Below, one piece after another: positions 29,864 through 38,705 of a stretch of DNA of 64,000 nt. Made by a program: the position numbers and the translations under genes. How positions within the stretch are numbered: the stretch's first letter is position 1; the number at the start of each line of letters is the position of its first letter. Source of the stretch: Bradyrhizobium sp. AZCC 1721 (GTDB lineage: Bacteria > Pseudomonadota > Alphaproteobacteria > Rhizobiales > Xanthobacteraceae). The notes below the pieces were generated by a model. That model did no database searches. It was not told the origin of the DNA and was given only the letters and a program-made list of their open reading frames with translations. Location of the stretch: NCBI RefSeq assembly GCF_036924715.1, contig NZ_JAZHSB010000001.1:806001-870000 (forward strand). Reading direction: 5' to 3'.

Positions 29864-29932
29864 CCGCGCGGCTCTTTATCCACCGGCCTGGCCGGCAATC
29901 GAATTTCAAATGTCGTGACTTCCCGTCGATGC

Positions 29933-30304
29933 TCAGCGTCTGCGGGAAGCTACGCCTGCAGATCTCACCACGTTGACCACACCGGCGACGAAGCCGAGCA
30001 GCAAAAACACGATGAAACCGAACGGCGACGTCGACAACAAACGGTCGAACCCCCAGCCAATCGCCGCCCCGACGACAACGCCCGCAACCAACTCCGAGGA
30101 AAGCCGGAAACCCAGCGCCATCGCAGATGCTCTGGCAGCCCTGTCTCCGCTTTCAGTTCCGGGTTGATCAGTCCTGAGTTTCCGGCTGTCACGAATTTCG
30201 GACAACCGTTGATCCAGACTTCCGAGCCTTGCGGAAAGCGCAGCTTCGTCGGAAGACGGCTGATCGCGATTCCCACTTGCGTTGTCGTTCTTGTCTTCGG
30301 CCAT
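29933..30304 (-). CDS. atpI: ATP synthase protein I
   Basis: A 123-aa AtpI-family protein: a charged N-terminal half and two membrane helices (about residues 67-90 and 93-115) with the [26 protein letters not shown] turn. AtpI assists c-ring assembly or Mg2+ supply. ATG 30304 (MAEDKNDN) is preferred over the upstream 30376 reading, which lacks similarity to the family. It is the first gene of atpI-B-E-F'-F. Confidence 0.88.
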   Translation of the reverse strand: MAEDKNDNASGNRDQPSSDEAALSARLGSLDQRLSEIRDSRKLRTDQPGTESGDRAARASAMALGFRLSSELVAGVVVGAAIGWGFDRLLSTSPFGFIVFLLLGFVAGVVNVVRSAGVASRRR

Positions 30305-30579
30305 GCCCAAGACTCTAAACGATGCCAACGGTTGATGGAAATTACGCCCGTCACCCTTGAAAGCCGCGCGGACCATACTTACCGCGTCTAATCAAGTCAA
30401 GATTACGCCGTGACCAGCTAGTGCCTTGATTTTTCTGGAATTATTCGAATGTCGCCTGCTGCCCTGTGGACCTGCGATCGCAGTGCAGCAGTATTGCCAC
30501 AGGGATCGATCTTGCGCGGATTTGGGCGGTCTGCTGGGATGTCTCGAGCGAAGCGAAAATCCCCGTCCCTGGAACCCGC

Positions 30580-31203
30580 ATGCCGCGTCAGATCGATTAC
30601 TACTTCTCGATCCAATCGCCGTGGGCCTATATCGGCCATCAGCCCTTTCGTGACCTGGTAAGTACTTACGATCTCAAGGTTAATCACAAGCCGGTGGTGC
30701 TGGTCGATCTGTTCTCGGAGACCGGCGGCCTGCCCTTGATGAAGCGCCATCCGGTGCGACAGCGCTATCGGATGGTCGAACTGCAGCGCTGGCGCGACAA
30801 GCGCGGACTGAAATTCCACCTGCAGCCGGCGAGCTGGCCATTCAATGCGCGTCTGGCCGATGGCGTCGTGATTGCGGCGCTGGAGGCCGGCCTTGATCCT
30901 GACCGATATCTGCGACGGGCCTTTGCCGGCGTCTGGGAAGAGCAGCTCAACCTTGCCGATCCCGCAACGATTGCGAAACTTGCCGATGAATCGGGGCTGC
31001 CCGGCAAGCAATTGGTGGAGCGCTCGAGCTCGGAAGAAATTAGCGCAGCCTATGAGCAGAACCGGCAGGACGCGCTCTCGGCCGACGTGTTCGGCTCGCC
31101 AGTCTACGTGCTGGATGGCGAGGTGTTTTGGGGGCAGGACCGCATCGAATTGCTCGGAGACGCGTTGAAGTCCGGCCGCGCGCCCTATACCTCAAGGGTA
31201 TAG
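30580..31203 (+). CDS. 2-hydroxychromene-2-carboxylate isomerase-like / DsbA-fold protein
   Basis: A 207-aa kappa-GST/DsbA-fold protein. The N-terminal SIQSPWAYIG has Ser in place of the DsbA Cys, as in HCCA isomerases, and the end carries the family motif VFGSPVYVLDGEVFWGQDRIELL. HCCA isomerase acts in naphthalene-type aromatic degradation with glutathione, but most rhizobial members have no known substrate. ATG 30580 is used; longer readings upstream have no conserved sequence. Confidence 0.85.
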   Translation: MPRQIDYYFSIQSPWAYIGHQPFRDLVSTYDLKVNHKPVVLVDLFSETGGLPLMKRHPVRQRYRMVELQRWRDKRGLKFHLQPASWPFNARLADGVVIAALEAGLDPDRYLRRAFAGVWEEQLNLADPATIAKLADESGLPGKQLVERSSSEEISAAYEQNRQDALSADVFGSPVYVLDGEVFWGQDRIELLGDALKSGRAPYTSRV

Positions 31204-31269
31204 GGGCGCGCCTTGAAAGCGCCCGGACGGTCGCGGAAACCGGTGCTGTCCTGAGGCGGGAGCAAGCCC

Positions 31270-31809
31270 ATGAGCAGAGCGAAATCGTCCTCGAAATTGG
31301 CCGGCGTCACTGTGCTGGCCGTTTGTCTTGCCGGCGCCGGTCAGGCGCTTGCGGGCCCGATGCCGGAAACCGAGAACGGCCGCTACACGCTGTCGCCGAC
31401 GGGCGACGGCGTGCTTCGCCTGGATACCCGAACCGGCGCAGTCTCGACCTGCAACAATTCGGGTGCGGGCTGGGCCTGCTATGCCGTACCTGACGAGCGC
31501 GCGGCGATGGACGCGGAAATCGGCCGTCAGCAAGCCGACATTGTCCGGCTGCAGGCCGAGAATGAGCGGCTCAAGGCGGACCTCGCCTCGCGCGAACCGA
31601 CCGTACCGGGCAAGATCGAGGAGCCGTTGCCGAAATCTGACTCGCTGAAGAAGAGCGAGCCGAAGGTTGCCGAGGGCGAGCGCAAGATCGAAATCCCGCT
31701 GCCGAGCGACCGCGACATGGATCGTATGATGTCATTCCTCGAGCGGGCCTGGCAGCGATTGATCGAGATCGCCAACCGGCTGCAGCGGGATTTCAGCGGC
31801 AAGATTTGA
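31270..31809 (+). CDS. Exported coiled-coil hypothetical protein
   Basis: A 179-aa protein with a signal peptide (residues 1-28, ALA-GP), a small domain with the pattern GRYTLSPTGDGVLRLDTRTGAVSTCNNSGAGWACY, and a coiled coil (about residues 75-105, QADIVRLQAENERLKADL). A charged C-terminus with MMSFLERAWQRLIEIANRLQRD, likely amphipathic, follows. No characterised family is recognised. A periplasmic or membrane-peripheral location is inferred. Confidence 0.75.
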   Translation: MSRAKSSSKLAGVTVLAVCLAGAGQALAGPMPETENGRYTLSPTGDGVLRLDTRTGAVSTCNNSGAGWACYAVPDERAAMDAEIGRQQADIVRLQAENERLKADLASREPTVPGKIEEPLPKSDSLKKSEPKVAEGERKIEIPLPSDRDMDRMMSFLERAWQRLIEIANRLQRDFSGKI

Positions 31810-31817
31810 CAGGCTCT

Positions 31818-32003
31818 CGTCGTCCCTTGCGAGCGCAGGGACCCATACGCCGCAGCCTCTGAATCGGCACAGACCGAGGTCGATCGCTCGCAACTACGAA
31901 CGCCTGTAGCTATGGGTCCCTGCGTGCCGCCTTCGCTAAAGCTTCGGCGAGCCCAACGCCAAACCCCGGCGAAGCCTTGGCGAAGACGGGTCGCAGGGAC
32001 GAC
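31818..32003. repeat. Palindromic repeat pair, second unit split by a nested element
   Basis: First unit 31818-31847. The second, opposite unit starts at 31911 (TATGGGTCCCTGCG), is interrupted at its centre by 66 bases (31925-31990) that carry their own palindromic pieces (CCGCCTTCGC, AGCTTCGGCGA, GGCGAAGCC, TTGGCGAAG), and resumes as TCGCAGGGACGAC (31991-32003). Confidence 0.75.
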
Positions 32004-32022
32004 ATGTTGAGAGAGCGAATTC

Positions 32023-32496
32023 ATGACCGCATCCAAATCCCTTTCCCGCACTGCTCCGTCCACGATCAGCGCCAACACCATCGTGTCCTCGCAATTGACC
32101 GTGCAGACGCGCGGCGCGGGCTTTACCGACCTCACGGCTGAAGTCGCAAAATTCGTCCGTGACGCACATGCGCGCGAAGGCGCGGTGACGCTGTTCATCC
32201 GTCACACTTCGGCGTCGTTGACGATCCAGGAAAATGTCGATCCCGCCGTATTGGTCGACCTGGCCACCGCGCTGAACCGGCTTGCGCCCGAAAACGCCGG
32301 CTGGCGTCATGACACCGAGGGGCCGGACGACATGCCGGCACACATCAAGACCATGCTGACGGCGACCTCGCTGCACATCCCGGTTTTGCAGGGCGCACTC
32401 GCGCTGGGCACCTGGCAGGCGATCTATCTGGTCGAGCATCGCGCCCGGCCGCACCGGCGCGAGGTCGTGCTGCAGTTTACCGGTGCGACGAGCTAG
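32023..32496 (+). CDS. YjbQ / UPF0047 family protein
   Basis: A 157-aa protein of the YjbQ family, with the hallmark LFIRHTSASLTIQENVDPAVLVDL, the HDTEGPDDMPAHIKTMLTATSLHIPV segment with conserved His and Asp residues, and GTWQAIYLVEHRARPHRREV. E. coli YjbQ has weak thiamine-phosphate synthase activity; the physiological role is unsettled. It stands alone after a repeat region. Confidence 0.9.
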   Translation: MTASKSLSRTAPSTISANTIVSSQLTVQTRGAGFTDLTAEVAKFVRDAHAREGAVTLFIRHTSASLTIQENVDPAVLVDLATALNRLAPENAGWRHDTEGPDDMPAHIKTMLTATSLHIPVLQGALALGTWQAIYLVEHRARPHRREVVLQFTGATS

Positions 32497-32535
32497 GAAC
32501 CGAAGCGCCGCAAAGAGACCGCAGCCGGATTGAGA

Positions 32536-32700
32536 TCAGCGATTGGATTGCATATAGGCAAGCCCAGCAGCGCATGCACCGAAGGTAAGCGCCCAGATCA
32601 GGCTTGAATCAAGTGACGCGTTCAATCCATACCGCTGCAGCAGGAAAATGAAGGCAGCAGCAGCCGCGGTGTGCATAGCGATATAGCGCCAATGTTTCAT
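32536..32700 (-). CDS. Small membrane protein, 54 aa
   Basis: ATG 32700 to TGA 32536 encodes MKHWRYIAMHTAAAAAFIFL and a second hydrophobic stretch ending in MQSNR. Two membrane helices are predicted (about residues 8-21 and 34-50). It is convergent with yjbQ. Hydrophobicity and normal codon usage support coding; the function is unknown. From 32701 to 32993 nothing but the MFS terminator is seen. Confidence 0.6.
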   Translation of the reverse strand: MKHWRYIAMHTAAAAAFIFLLQRYGLNASLDSSLIWALTFGACAAGLAYMQSNR

Positions 32701-32918
32701 TATCCTGCTCTGCCTTTTCGAGAGGCCATATCATCAACATCTAGCCTGATCACGGGTACCAAACAACGGCACTGAACCCAGTGGGTGGTCTCGCTGCGAT
32801 GTCGTTGGCTTGAAACGTGAAACCGGATCGCAAGCGTCGATCATTTCGATTGGGATCGCGGCTGCCGCGCTTGCGTGAGATCGGCCCGCAGTTGGCTGTG
32901 ATCCCAGCTCAAAACTAA

Positions 32919-32944
32919 CCGGCCGCGGAGCGGTCCGCGGCCGG
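32919..32944 (-). terminator. Terminator of the MHS transporter gene
   Basis: CCGGCCGCGGA (32919-32929), loop GCGG, TCCGCGGCCGG (32934-32944). A perfect 11-bp stem followed on the minus strand by TTAGTTTT, 50 bases after the transporter stop. Confidence 0.8.
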
Positions 32945-32993
32945 CTTGGTTGGGAGTCTCGTATCGCCGCGGCTGTTGCCGTCGGCGAAACCG

Positions 32994-34682
32994 TTACTTC
33001 GTGATGTCGACGTCCTTGGTTTCCGGCAGGAAGAACAGGCCGACAACCGCGGTGATCGAAGCGAAGATGATCGGATACCAGAGACCTGCGTAGATGTCGC
33101 CGGTCGAGGCCACGATCGCGAACGAGGTCGCCGGCAGCAAGCCGCCGAACCAGCCGTTGCCGATGTGATAGGGCAGCGACATCGAGGTGTAGCGGATCTT
33201 GGTCGGGAACAGTTCGACCAGCATCGCCGCGATCGGCCCGTACACCATGGTGACGAAGAGCACCAGCACGAACAGCAGTCCGATGATGGCGGCGACGTTC
33301 GGTTTGAAGATATCGAACGGGTGAGCCATCTTCACGATCTGGGCGTCGCCGGCCTTGGGATAACCTGCGGCCTGCACCGCCGCCAGGACCGCCGGATTGG
33401 ACGTCTTGGCGTCGGTGTAAGCTACGTCCTTGCCATTGACGACGACCTTCACGCCGGAGCCTGCAGCGCCATAGCTGGTCGAGTATTTGACCGACTGCTG
33501 TGCCAGGTAGGCGCGAGCGGTATCGCATGGTGCCGAGAAGACGCGGGTGCCGACCGGGTTAAACAGGTCGCCGCAGCCCTTGGCATCGGCCACCACCTCG
33601 ACCTTGACCGACTCGATCGCCTTTTCCAGCGCCGGGTTGGCGTTGGTGGTGATCATCCGGAAGATCGGGAAGAAGGTCAGCGCCGCGATCAGGCAACCTG
33701 CCAGAATGATCGGCTTACGGCCGATTTTGTCGGACAGCGCTCCGAACACGATGAAGAAGCCGGTGCCGAGCAGCAGAGACCAGGCGATCAGCAGGTTGGC
33801 GGTGTAGCCGTCAACCTTGAGGATCGATTGCATGAAGAACAGCGCGTAGAACTGGCCGGTGTACCAGACCACGCCCTGACCCATCACGCCGCCGATCAGG
33901 GCGATGAGAACGAGTTTTGCATTGCTCCAGTTGGCGAAGGCCTCGGTCAACGGCGCCTTGGAGCCCTTGCCCTCGTCCTTCATCTTTTGGAACACGGGCG
34001 ACTCGTTCAAGCGCAGCCGGATCCAGACTGAGATGCCGAGCAGCACCACCGAGACGAGGAACGGAATGCGCCAGCCCCATTTGGCGAACTCGGCCTCGCC
34101 GAGCGCGGTGCGGGTGAACAGGATCACCAGCAGTGACAGGAACAGGCCGAGCGTTGCCGTGGTCTGGATGAACGAGGTGTAGTAGCCGCGTTTGCCCATC
34201 GGTGAATGTTCGGCCACGTAGGTCGCCGCTCCGCCGTATTCGCCGCCGAGCGCGAGGCCCTGCAGCAGGCGCAAACCGATCAGGATGATCGGTGCCGCAA
34301 TGCCGATGGTGGCCGCGTTTGGCAGCACGCCGACGATGAAGGTCGACAGGCCCATGATCAGAATGGTGACGAGGAAGGTGTATTTGCGGCCGACGATGTC
34401 GCCGACACGGCCGAACACGATGGCGCCGAACGGACGAACGATAAAGCCAGCGGCGAACGCCAGCAGCGCAAAGATGTCGCGCGTGGCCTGGTTGAACATC
34501 GGCTGATTTGTCGCGGGATCAATGACGCCGAAGAACTGCGCGCCGATGATGCTGGCAAGCGAACCGAACAGATAAAAGTCGTACCATTCGAAGACGGTGC
34601 CGAGCGAAGAGGCTAGAATGACGAAACGTTCGTCTTTCGTCATTCCGGCGGCCTTGCCGGACGTGGCAGTTATTGTAGACAT
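32994..34682 (-). CDS. MFS transporter, metabolite:H+ symporter (MHS) family
   Basis: A 562-aa, 12-helix proton symporter of the ProP/ShiA/KgtP type. Motifs: SSLGTVFEWYDFYLFG (helix 1), RPFGAIVFGRVGDIVGRK (loop 2-3), LALGGEYGGAATYVAEHSP (helix 4 region) and GALSDKIGRKP. A hydrophilic insertion of about 110 residues (about 346-458) with Cys370 and Cys386 splits the C-terminal half before LFVLVLFVTMVYGP. Related transporters carry dicarboxylates, shikimate or betaine; the substrate here cannot be told. It has its own terminator. Confidence 0.9.
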   Translation of the reverse strand: MSTITATSGKAAGMTKDERFVILASSLGTVFEWYDFYLFGSLASIIGAQFFGVIDPATNQPMFNQATRDIFALLAFAAGFIVRPFGAIVFGRVGDIVGRKYTFLVTILIMGLSTFIVGVLPNAATIGIAAPIILIGLRLLQGLALGGEYGGAATYVAEHSPMGKRGYYTSFIQTTATLGLFLSLLVILFTRTALGEAEFAKWGWRIPFLVSVVLLGISVWIRLRLNESPVFQKMKDEGKGSKAPLTEAFANWSNAKLVLIALIGGVMGQGVVWYTGQFYALFFMQSILKVDGYTANLLIAWSLLLGTGFFIVFGALSDKIGRKPIILAGCLIAALTFFPIFRMITTNANPALEKAIESVKVEVVADAKGCGDLFNPVGTRVFSAPCDTARAYLAQQSVKYSTSYGAAGSGVKVVVNGKDVAYTDAKTSNPAVLAAVQAAGYPKAGDAQIVKMAHPFDIFKPNVAAIIGLLFVLVLFVTMVYGPIAAMLVELFPTKIRYTSMSLPYHIGNGWFGGLLPATSFAIVASTGDIYAGLWYPIIFASITAVVGLFFLPETKDVDITK

Positions 34683-34866
34683 TTCCGATTCGCTCCCCTT
34701 TTATGATCGCAAAGATGTGCGTTGCGCTAATCGGCGCGTTATGAATTGGGCTCACTACATGCTTGGAAGGTATGGCCCAATAGTACTTTCGGTGGGACCG
34801 GCACCGTTTTCGCGTCGTTTTGGCCGCCGCGATTGCTGATCTGCCGTTTATCTGTGCAGCTTCGGA

Positions 34867-35235
34867 CTAAAGTCCAATGACCGAGAAGACGAGCGCGATG
34901 CTCCACATCACGATCGAGATCATTGCGGTCCAGAGCGCGAACAGCAGATACGTCTCGCGCATGACCGTCGAAACTGTCCGCTGCGCGGAGGCTTGCGGCG
35001 GACGGCTCTCTTTGGGGAGATAGAGCCACAACTCGGTCCGGCGGTGATCCTTGGTCCGTGCCTCCCAGGCTTTCAAAATCAGAACCAGCGTCATCACGAT
35101 GCTGAGAAAACCTCCCGCTTGAAAGGCAGAGCGCGGCAGGAAGGACAATCCGATCATGATGCAGAAGATGGCAAGCGAAGCGAAGCCGCAGGCGCGAAGC
35201 ACTGTTTCGTAGGCGATACGGCGCATCTCTTCCAT
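34867..35235 (-). CDS. Small integral membrane protein
   Basis: A 122-aa protein with an N-terminal amphipathic segment, two membrane helices (about residues 14-57) and a third near the C-terminus (about 97-120), separated by a charged loop (EARTKDHRRTELWLYLPKESRPP). ATG 35235 follows GGGGTGGCGG; a TTG at 35253 is an alternative. No family is recognised. Confidence 0.6.
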   Translation of the reverse strand: MEEMRRIAYETVLRACGFASLAIFCIMIGLSFLPRSAFQAGGFLSIVMTLVLILKAWEARTKDHRRTELWLYLPKESRPPQASAQRTVSTVMRETYLLFALWTAMISIVMWSIALVFSVIGL

Positions 35236-35331
35236 GATCCGCCACCCCGTCAATCAAGGACATGTGCCGGTTCAAAAGCCGGCCGCAGGGTAGCGGCGGC
35301 ACGGCCCGTGCTCAACTCTGCGAATGGGCTG

Positions 35332-35655
35332 TTACAGGCCGATCTTGAGAAAGTTACCGGCCGCGGGCAGCGCCAAAAGGGCGGTTCCCGCAAGCCATAT
35401 CCAGAGCGATGCGTCGCTTGATTCCGAGCCCCCGGTGATCCGCTCGTAGATCGCCGCCGGAATCCCGCCCAGGATGACGGTGGCGGTCGAAACCATCAGG
35501 GATGCGAACATCAGCGTCAGGGACAGGCTGCCAAACAGCAGCGGGCCGGCGAGCAATTGAACGTACAGCAGCGTGAAAATCAGCGCGAGCTGATTGAAGA
35601 TGCCGTTGATCATGCCGAAGAACGCGATTCCGATGAAATAGAAGTTGCGGTTCAT
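35332..35655 (-). CDS. Small integral membrane protein
   Basis: A 107-aa protein with three predicted helices (about residues 5-30, 37-60 and 80-100) and the loop YERITGGSESSDASL. Its ATG overlaps the stop of the upstream YggT-like gene (ATGA), so the two are translationally coupled and probably act together. No characterised family is recognised. Confidence 0.65.
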   Translation of the reverse strand: MNRNFYFIGIAFFGMINGIFNQLALIFTLLYVQLLAGPLLFGSLSLTLMFASLMVSTATVILGGIPAAIYERITGGSESSDASLWIWLAGTALLALPAAGNFLKIGL

Positions 35656-35972
35656 GATGCGGCTCCGCCAAGTCGGGGCGCCAGATTGAACAGCAGCAGG
35701 GTGTAGTGAAGGGCGACGCGCAGCCAGAACAGCCAGACGAAGCCGAACAGCCAAATAACAACCGGCGGGGTAACTTTAGGCGTTAAGATCGAGACGGCGG
35801 CGACGACGGGATCGGTGATCCGGCAGAAAAATCGCCAGATGTAGTTCGGCGAATCCGCATCCACCATCAGGCCGAGCAGGACGCGGCCGAGCAATGTGTA
35901 CATCAACACCGCAAGAACAAAGTTAGGCAGATGAAAGTACCAATACGCCGCGAGCGAGCTTGCGATATCCAA
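35652..35972 (-). CDS. YggT-like membrane protein
   Basis: A 106-aa protein with membrane helices around residues 13-33 and 68-95 and the YggT-like core FVLAVLMYTLLGRVLLGL...PNYIWRFFCRITDPVVAAVSILTPKVTPP. YggT proteins are small membrane proteins of unclear role. The TTG at 35972 is chosen because GAGGAG lies about 9 bases upstream and the longer frame to 36365 is a shadow of the symporter gene. It overlaps the next gene by four bases. Confidence 0.65.
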   Translation of the reverse strand: MDIASSLAAYWYFHLPNFVLAVLMYTLLGRVLLGLMVDADSPNYIWRFFCRITDPVVAAVSILTPKVTPPVVIWLFGFVWLFWLRVALHYTLLLFNLAPRLGGAAS

Positions 35973-36095
35973 GGATGTTTCTCCTCGCAGCCTGATTAGT
36001 TGAGACAACCGGCCGAGCATCGCAATCGGCCGCTTTCCGCCAACAATGGCAAGAGCGCGAAGTTCGGGCAAGACGGATAAGGGGCCACCAACAAA

Positions 36096-36119
36096 GACGG
36101 GGCCCTGAAGGGCCCCGTC
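36096..36119 (-). terminator. Terminator of the symporter operon
   Basis: GACGGGGCCC (36096-36105), loop TGAA, GGGCCCCGTC (36110-36119), with TTTGTT on the minus strand. It lies 23 bases after the symporter stop. Confidence 0.85.
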
Positions 36120-36141
36120 CATCGATCTCCAGTCAAAGCAC

Positions 36142-38121
36142 CTAGGTGGTCTTCTCTTCGAGCACCGTCCTGCCGCGCGGCTTGCGGATTTCGTCGACGT
36201 AGGCCTGCATTTCGGCCGATGGCTCTCTGCCGAGCTTGCTAACGATGTAGATGACAGCGAAGCCGAGCGGCGTTCCCAACAATCCGCAGGCGATGTTGTT
36301 GAGGTCGAACCAGCCGACCTTGTTGGCCATCGGGTGGGCCAGTGTCGGGAAGCTCTCCATAGCATTGGGCAGTGCCATGGCTTTCGCGATGTCGACCAGC
36401 GGTGCCCCCGTCAGCGGGTTGGTCAGCGAGGTCATGCCGAAGTACTTCACGCCTGCGCCCGGGAAGTACCGTGTTGTCACGAGGTAGAACAGGCAGAGTC
36501 CGAAGCCGGCAATGATGCCGCAGATTGCTCCCGTTGCCGTGGTTCGCTTCCACCAGACGCCCATCACGAGCGCCGGGAAGTTGCCGGCCATTGCAAGCGA
36601 GAACGCCCAGCCGACCATGGCCAGGATGTCGCCTGGCTTGGTTGCCGCCGTCGCAGCCGCGACCACGGCGACGCCCACAAGGAGAGCGCGCGCCACCGTG
36701 AGACGGCGAATGGTCGGAGCGTTCGGATCGATCATCTTGTAGTAGATGTCGTGCGACAGCGCGTTGGCGATGGCGAGCAGCAGGCCGTCGGCGGTGGAGA
36801 GCGCGGCGGCGAGACCGCCCGCTGCCACCAGACCCGAGATCACATAGGGAAGGCCTGCGATCTCTGGTGTGGAAAGCACGATCACGTCGGTATTGATGAC
36901 GAAGTCCTGCAGCCGGACCACGCCGGGATGATCGGCAATCGCCTTGCACGCGGCAATGATCGCGTCAATGTTGCTTGCATTCTTGCCGCAGATCTGGATC
37001 AGCCCGAGTTCACCCCAGCTGAACAACCAGGGGCGAATGGCGGACAGGTCTCGCCCGATGATGTTGGTGTAGACCTCCAGCTTGGAGAACGCCGCGTAGG
37101 CCGGCGCCGAGAAGTACAGCAGGAAGATGAACAGCAACGACCAGGCGACCGACTGGCGTGCCTCACGCACCGACGGGGTGGTGAAGTAACGCATCAAGAT
37201 GTGCGGCAACGACGCCGTGCCGACCATCATGCACATGATGATCGCAAAGAAATTGAGCGGGCTATAGTTGATGAAGGGCTGGATGTGCGGCTTCAGCGCC
37301 GCGGCTGTCGTCAGACCCGTCGCCAGCATTTGCTGCTCGCGCGCGGTGATATCCGTGATCGCCTGCCCGTAGGTGAGTTCCGGAATCGGGATCCCGTAAT
37401 TCTTGGTGGACAGGATAACGATGGGGGTCAGGTAGGCGATGATCAGCACGATGTATTGTGCGATCTGCGTCCAGGTCACGGCCCGCATGCCGCCCAGCAT
37501 CGCGCAGAGCAGAATGCCGACAAGTCCGGCAAAGACCGCAAGCTCGAACTGCATCCCGAGGAATCGCGAGGCGATAATCCCGGTGCCGTAGATTTGCGCC
37601 GTCACGTAGGTAAACGAGCAGGCAACCAGCACGATCACGCCGAGGAAGCGGGCGAAGTTGCCGCCGTACCGGAACGACAGGAAGTCGGGCACGGTATAGG
37701 CACCGAACTTGCGCAGATACGGCCCGATCAGGATCGACACCAGCACAAATCCGCCTGTCCAGCCCAGCACCCAAGCGAGGCCGTCGTAACCCAGCAGGAA
37801 CAGGGTGCCGGCCATGCCGACGAAAGATGCCGCCGACATCCAGTCGGCGCCGGTCGCCATGCCGTTATAGAAAGCCGGAACACGCCGTCCGGCGACGTAA
37901 TATTCGGAGACTTCGGCGGTTCGCGTCATCACGCCGATGATGGCGTAGACTGCGAGCGTGAAGAAGACAAACAGGTAGCCAAGGATCTTGTTCGGAACGC
38001 CAACCTGCTCGAGAATCGCGAGGAAGATGATGAATCCTATGAAGCCGCCGGTATAAGTACCGTACATCCTCCCCAAATTCTTGATGAAGTCCGAGGTGCC
38101 GGCAGAAGCTTGTGTAGCCAT
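36142..38121 (-). CDS. Sodium:solute symporter, ActP-like (VC_2705 family)
   Basis: A 659-aa SLC5-type transporter with about 13 helices. SSS signatures: SEYYVAGRRVPAFYNGMATGADWMSAASFVGMAG, TVPDFLSFRYG, TASLPHILMRYFTTPSVREARQSV and GLAAALSTADGLLLAIANALSHD. Family knowledge links ActP/VC_2705 proteins to uptake of acetate and other short carboxylates. It is preceded by its DUF4212 small subunit (12-base gap) and faces a CrbSR-type regulatory cluster. A longer loop between the late helices (IRPWLFSWGELGLIQICGKN) distinguishes it from E. coli ActP. Confidence 0.92.
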   Translation of the reverse strand: MATQASAGTSDFIKNLGRMYGTYTGGFIGFIIFLAILEQVGVPNKILGYLFVFFTLAVYAIIGVMTRTAEVSEYYVAGRRVPAFYNGMATGADWMSAASFVGMAGTLFLLGYDGLAWVLGWTGGFVLVSILIGPYLRKFGAYTVPDFLSFRYGGNFARFLGVIVLVACSFTYVTAQIYGTGIIASRFLGMQFELAVFAGLVGILLCAMLGGMRAVTWTQIAQYIVLIIAYLTPIVILSTKNYGIPIPELTYGQAITDITAREQQMLATGLTTAAALKPHIQPFINYSPLNFFAIIMCMMVGTASLPHILMRYFTTPSVREARQSVAWSLLFIFLLYFSAPAYAAFSKLEVYTNIIGRDLSAIRPWLFSWGELGLIQICGKNASNIDAIIAACKAIADHPGVVRLQDFVINTDVIVLSTPEIAGLPYVISGLVAAGGLAAALSTADGLLLAIANALSHDIYYKMIDPNAPTIRRLTVARALLVGVAVVAAATAATKPGDILAMVGWAFSLAMAGNFPALVMGVWWKRTTATGAICGIIAGFGLCLFYLVTTRYFPGAGVKYFGMTSLTNPLTGAPLVDIAKAMALPNAMESFPTLAHPMANKVGWFDLNNIACGLLGTPLGFAVIYIVSKLGREPSAEMQAYVDEIRKPRGRTVLEEKTT

Positions 38122-38133
38122 GATCTCATCCCC

Positions 38134-38412
38134 TCAATCTTCCTCGGCAAAGCCGAATTCGCGATCGATCTTGTCCTGCTGTTTCGCGAACATGAACAGC
38201 ATGACAACGAAGGCGATGAGTGACCCCTGCGCCGCCATGTAGAAGCCGAGCGGGAAGCCGAGAATCGGAATGACGATAGTGTTGAGCGGCTTCACGAACA
38301 TGTGGATCACGAAGCCGAAGAAGAACCAGATGCCGAGATGCGTGAACATCAGGCGCGAGGTCTTCGCCCAGTGTGCTTCTTCTTTTGCTTTCAGATCTGT
38401 GGGGTTAGCCAT
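38134..38412 (-). CDS. DUF4212 symporter small subunit
   Basis: A 92-aa protein with two membrane helices (about residues 20-43 and 50-72), beginning MANPTDLKAKEEAHWAKTSRL. DUF4212 proteins are encoded directly before VC_2705-type symporters and are annotated as the putative small subunit. ATG 38412 is preceded by GGAGGATTTG. From 38413 to 38705 no gene is seen; this is the divergent promoter region toward the DUF294 cluster. Confidence 0.9.
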   Translation of the reverse strand: MANPTDLKAKEEAHWAKTSRLMFTHLGIWFFFGFVIHMFVKPLNTIVIPILGFPLGFYMAAQGSLIAFVVMLFMFAKQQDKIDREFGFAEED

Positions 38413-38705
38413 GGGTTGCAAATCCTCCCTCAAGACACCGGTCAGCAAGTGCGCCGGGATTGAATGATCGAGGGGATTGCAATCCCGTCAGCGCGGCACC
38501 CCCCCTGCGCCGCAGTCCCAACCGCTCTTGTGCCGGTTTGGAACTAACGAAGGCTACATCACGAACAGTCAGTTCTTAATAATACTTTCGGGGGGTAGAA
38601 TATGTTGCGACTGCTAACAGCGATGCCGCATTGGAATCATTGCGCTTTGCAGGTACCGGAAAGTTGGACAAGCTGATCCAGGCCGCCGCACGGGAAAGGA
38701 CTGCG

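Noticed and set aside
29052..29909. Apparent 362-aa fusion upstream of AtpE
   Set aside because: The extra N-terminal part is an out-of-frame reading of atpB; the 76-aa subunit c is complete on its own.
31910..32003. Possible small insertion sequence
   Set aside because: The insert is only 66 bases and has no coding capacity; it is better seen as a nested palindromic repeat.
36334..38223. 629-aa plus-strand open frame opposite the symporter
   Set aside because: Composition is dominated by Arg, His, Asp and Gln; the minus-strand SSS motifs are decisive.
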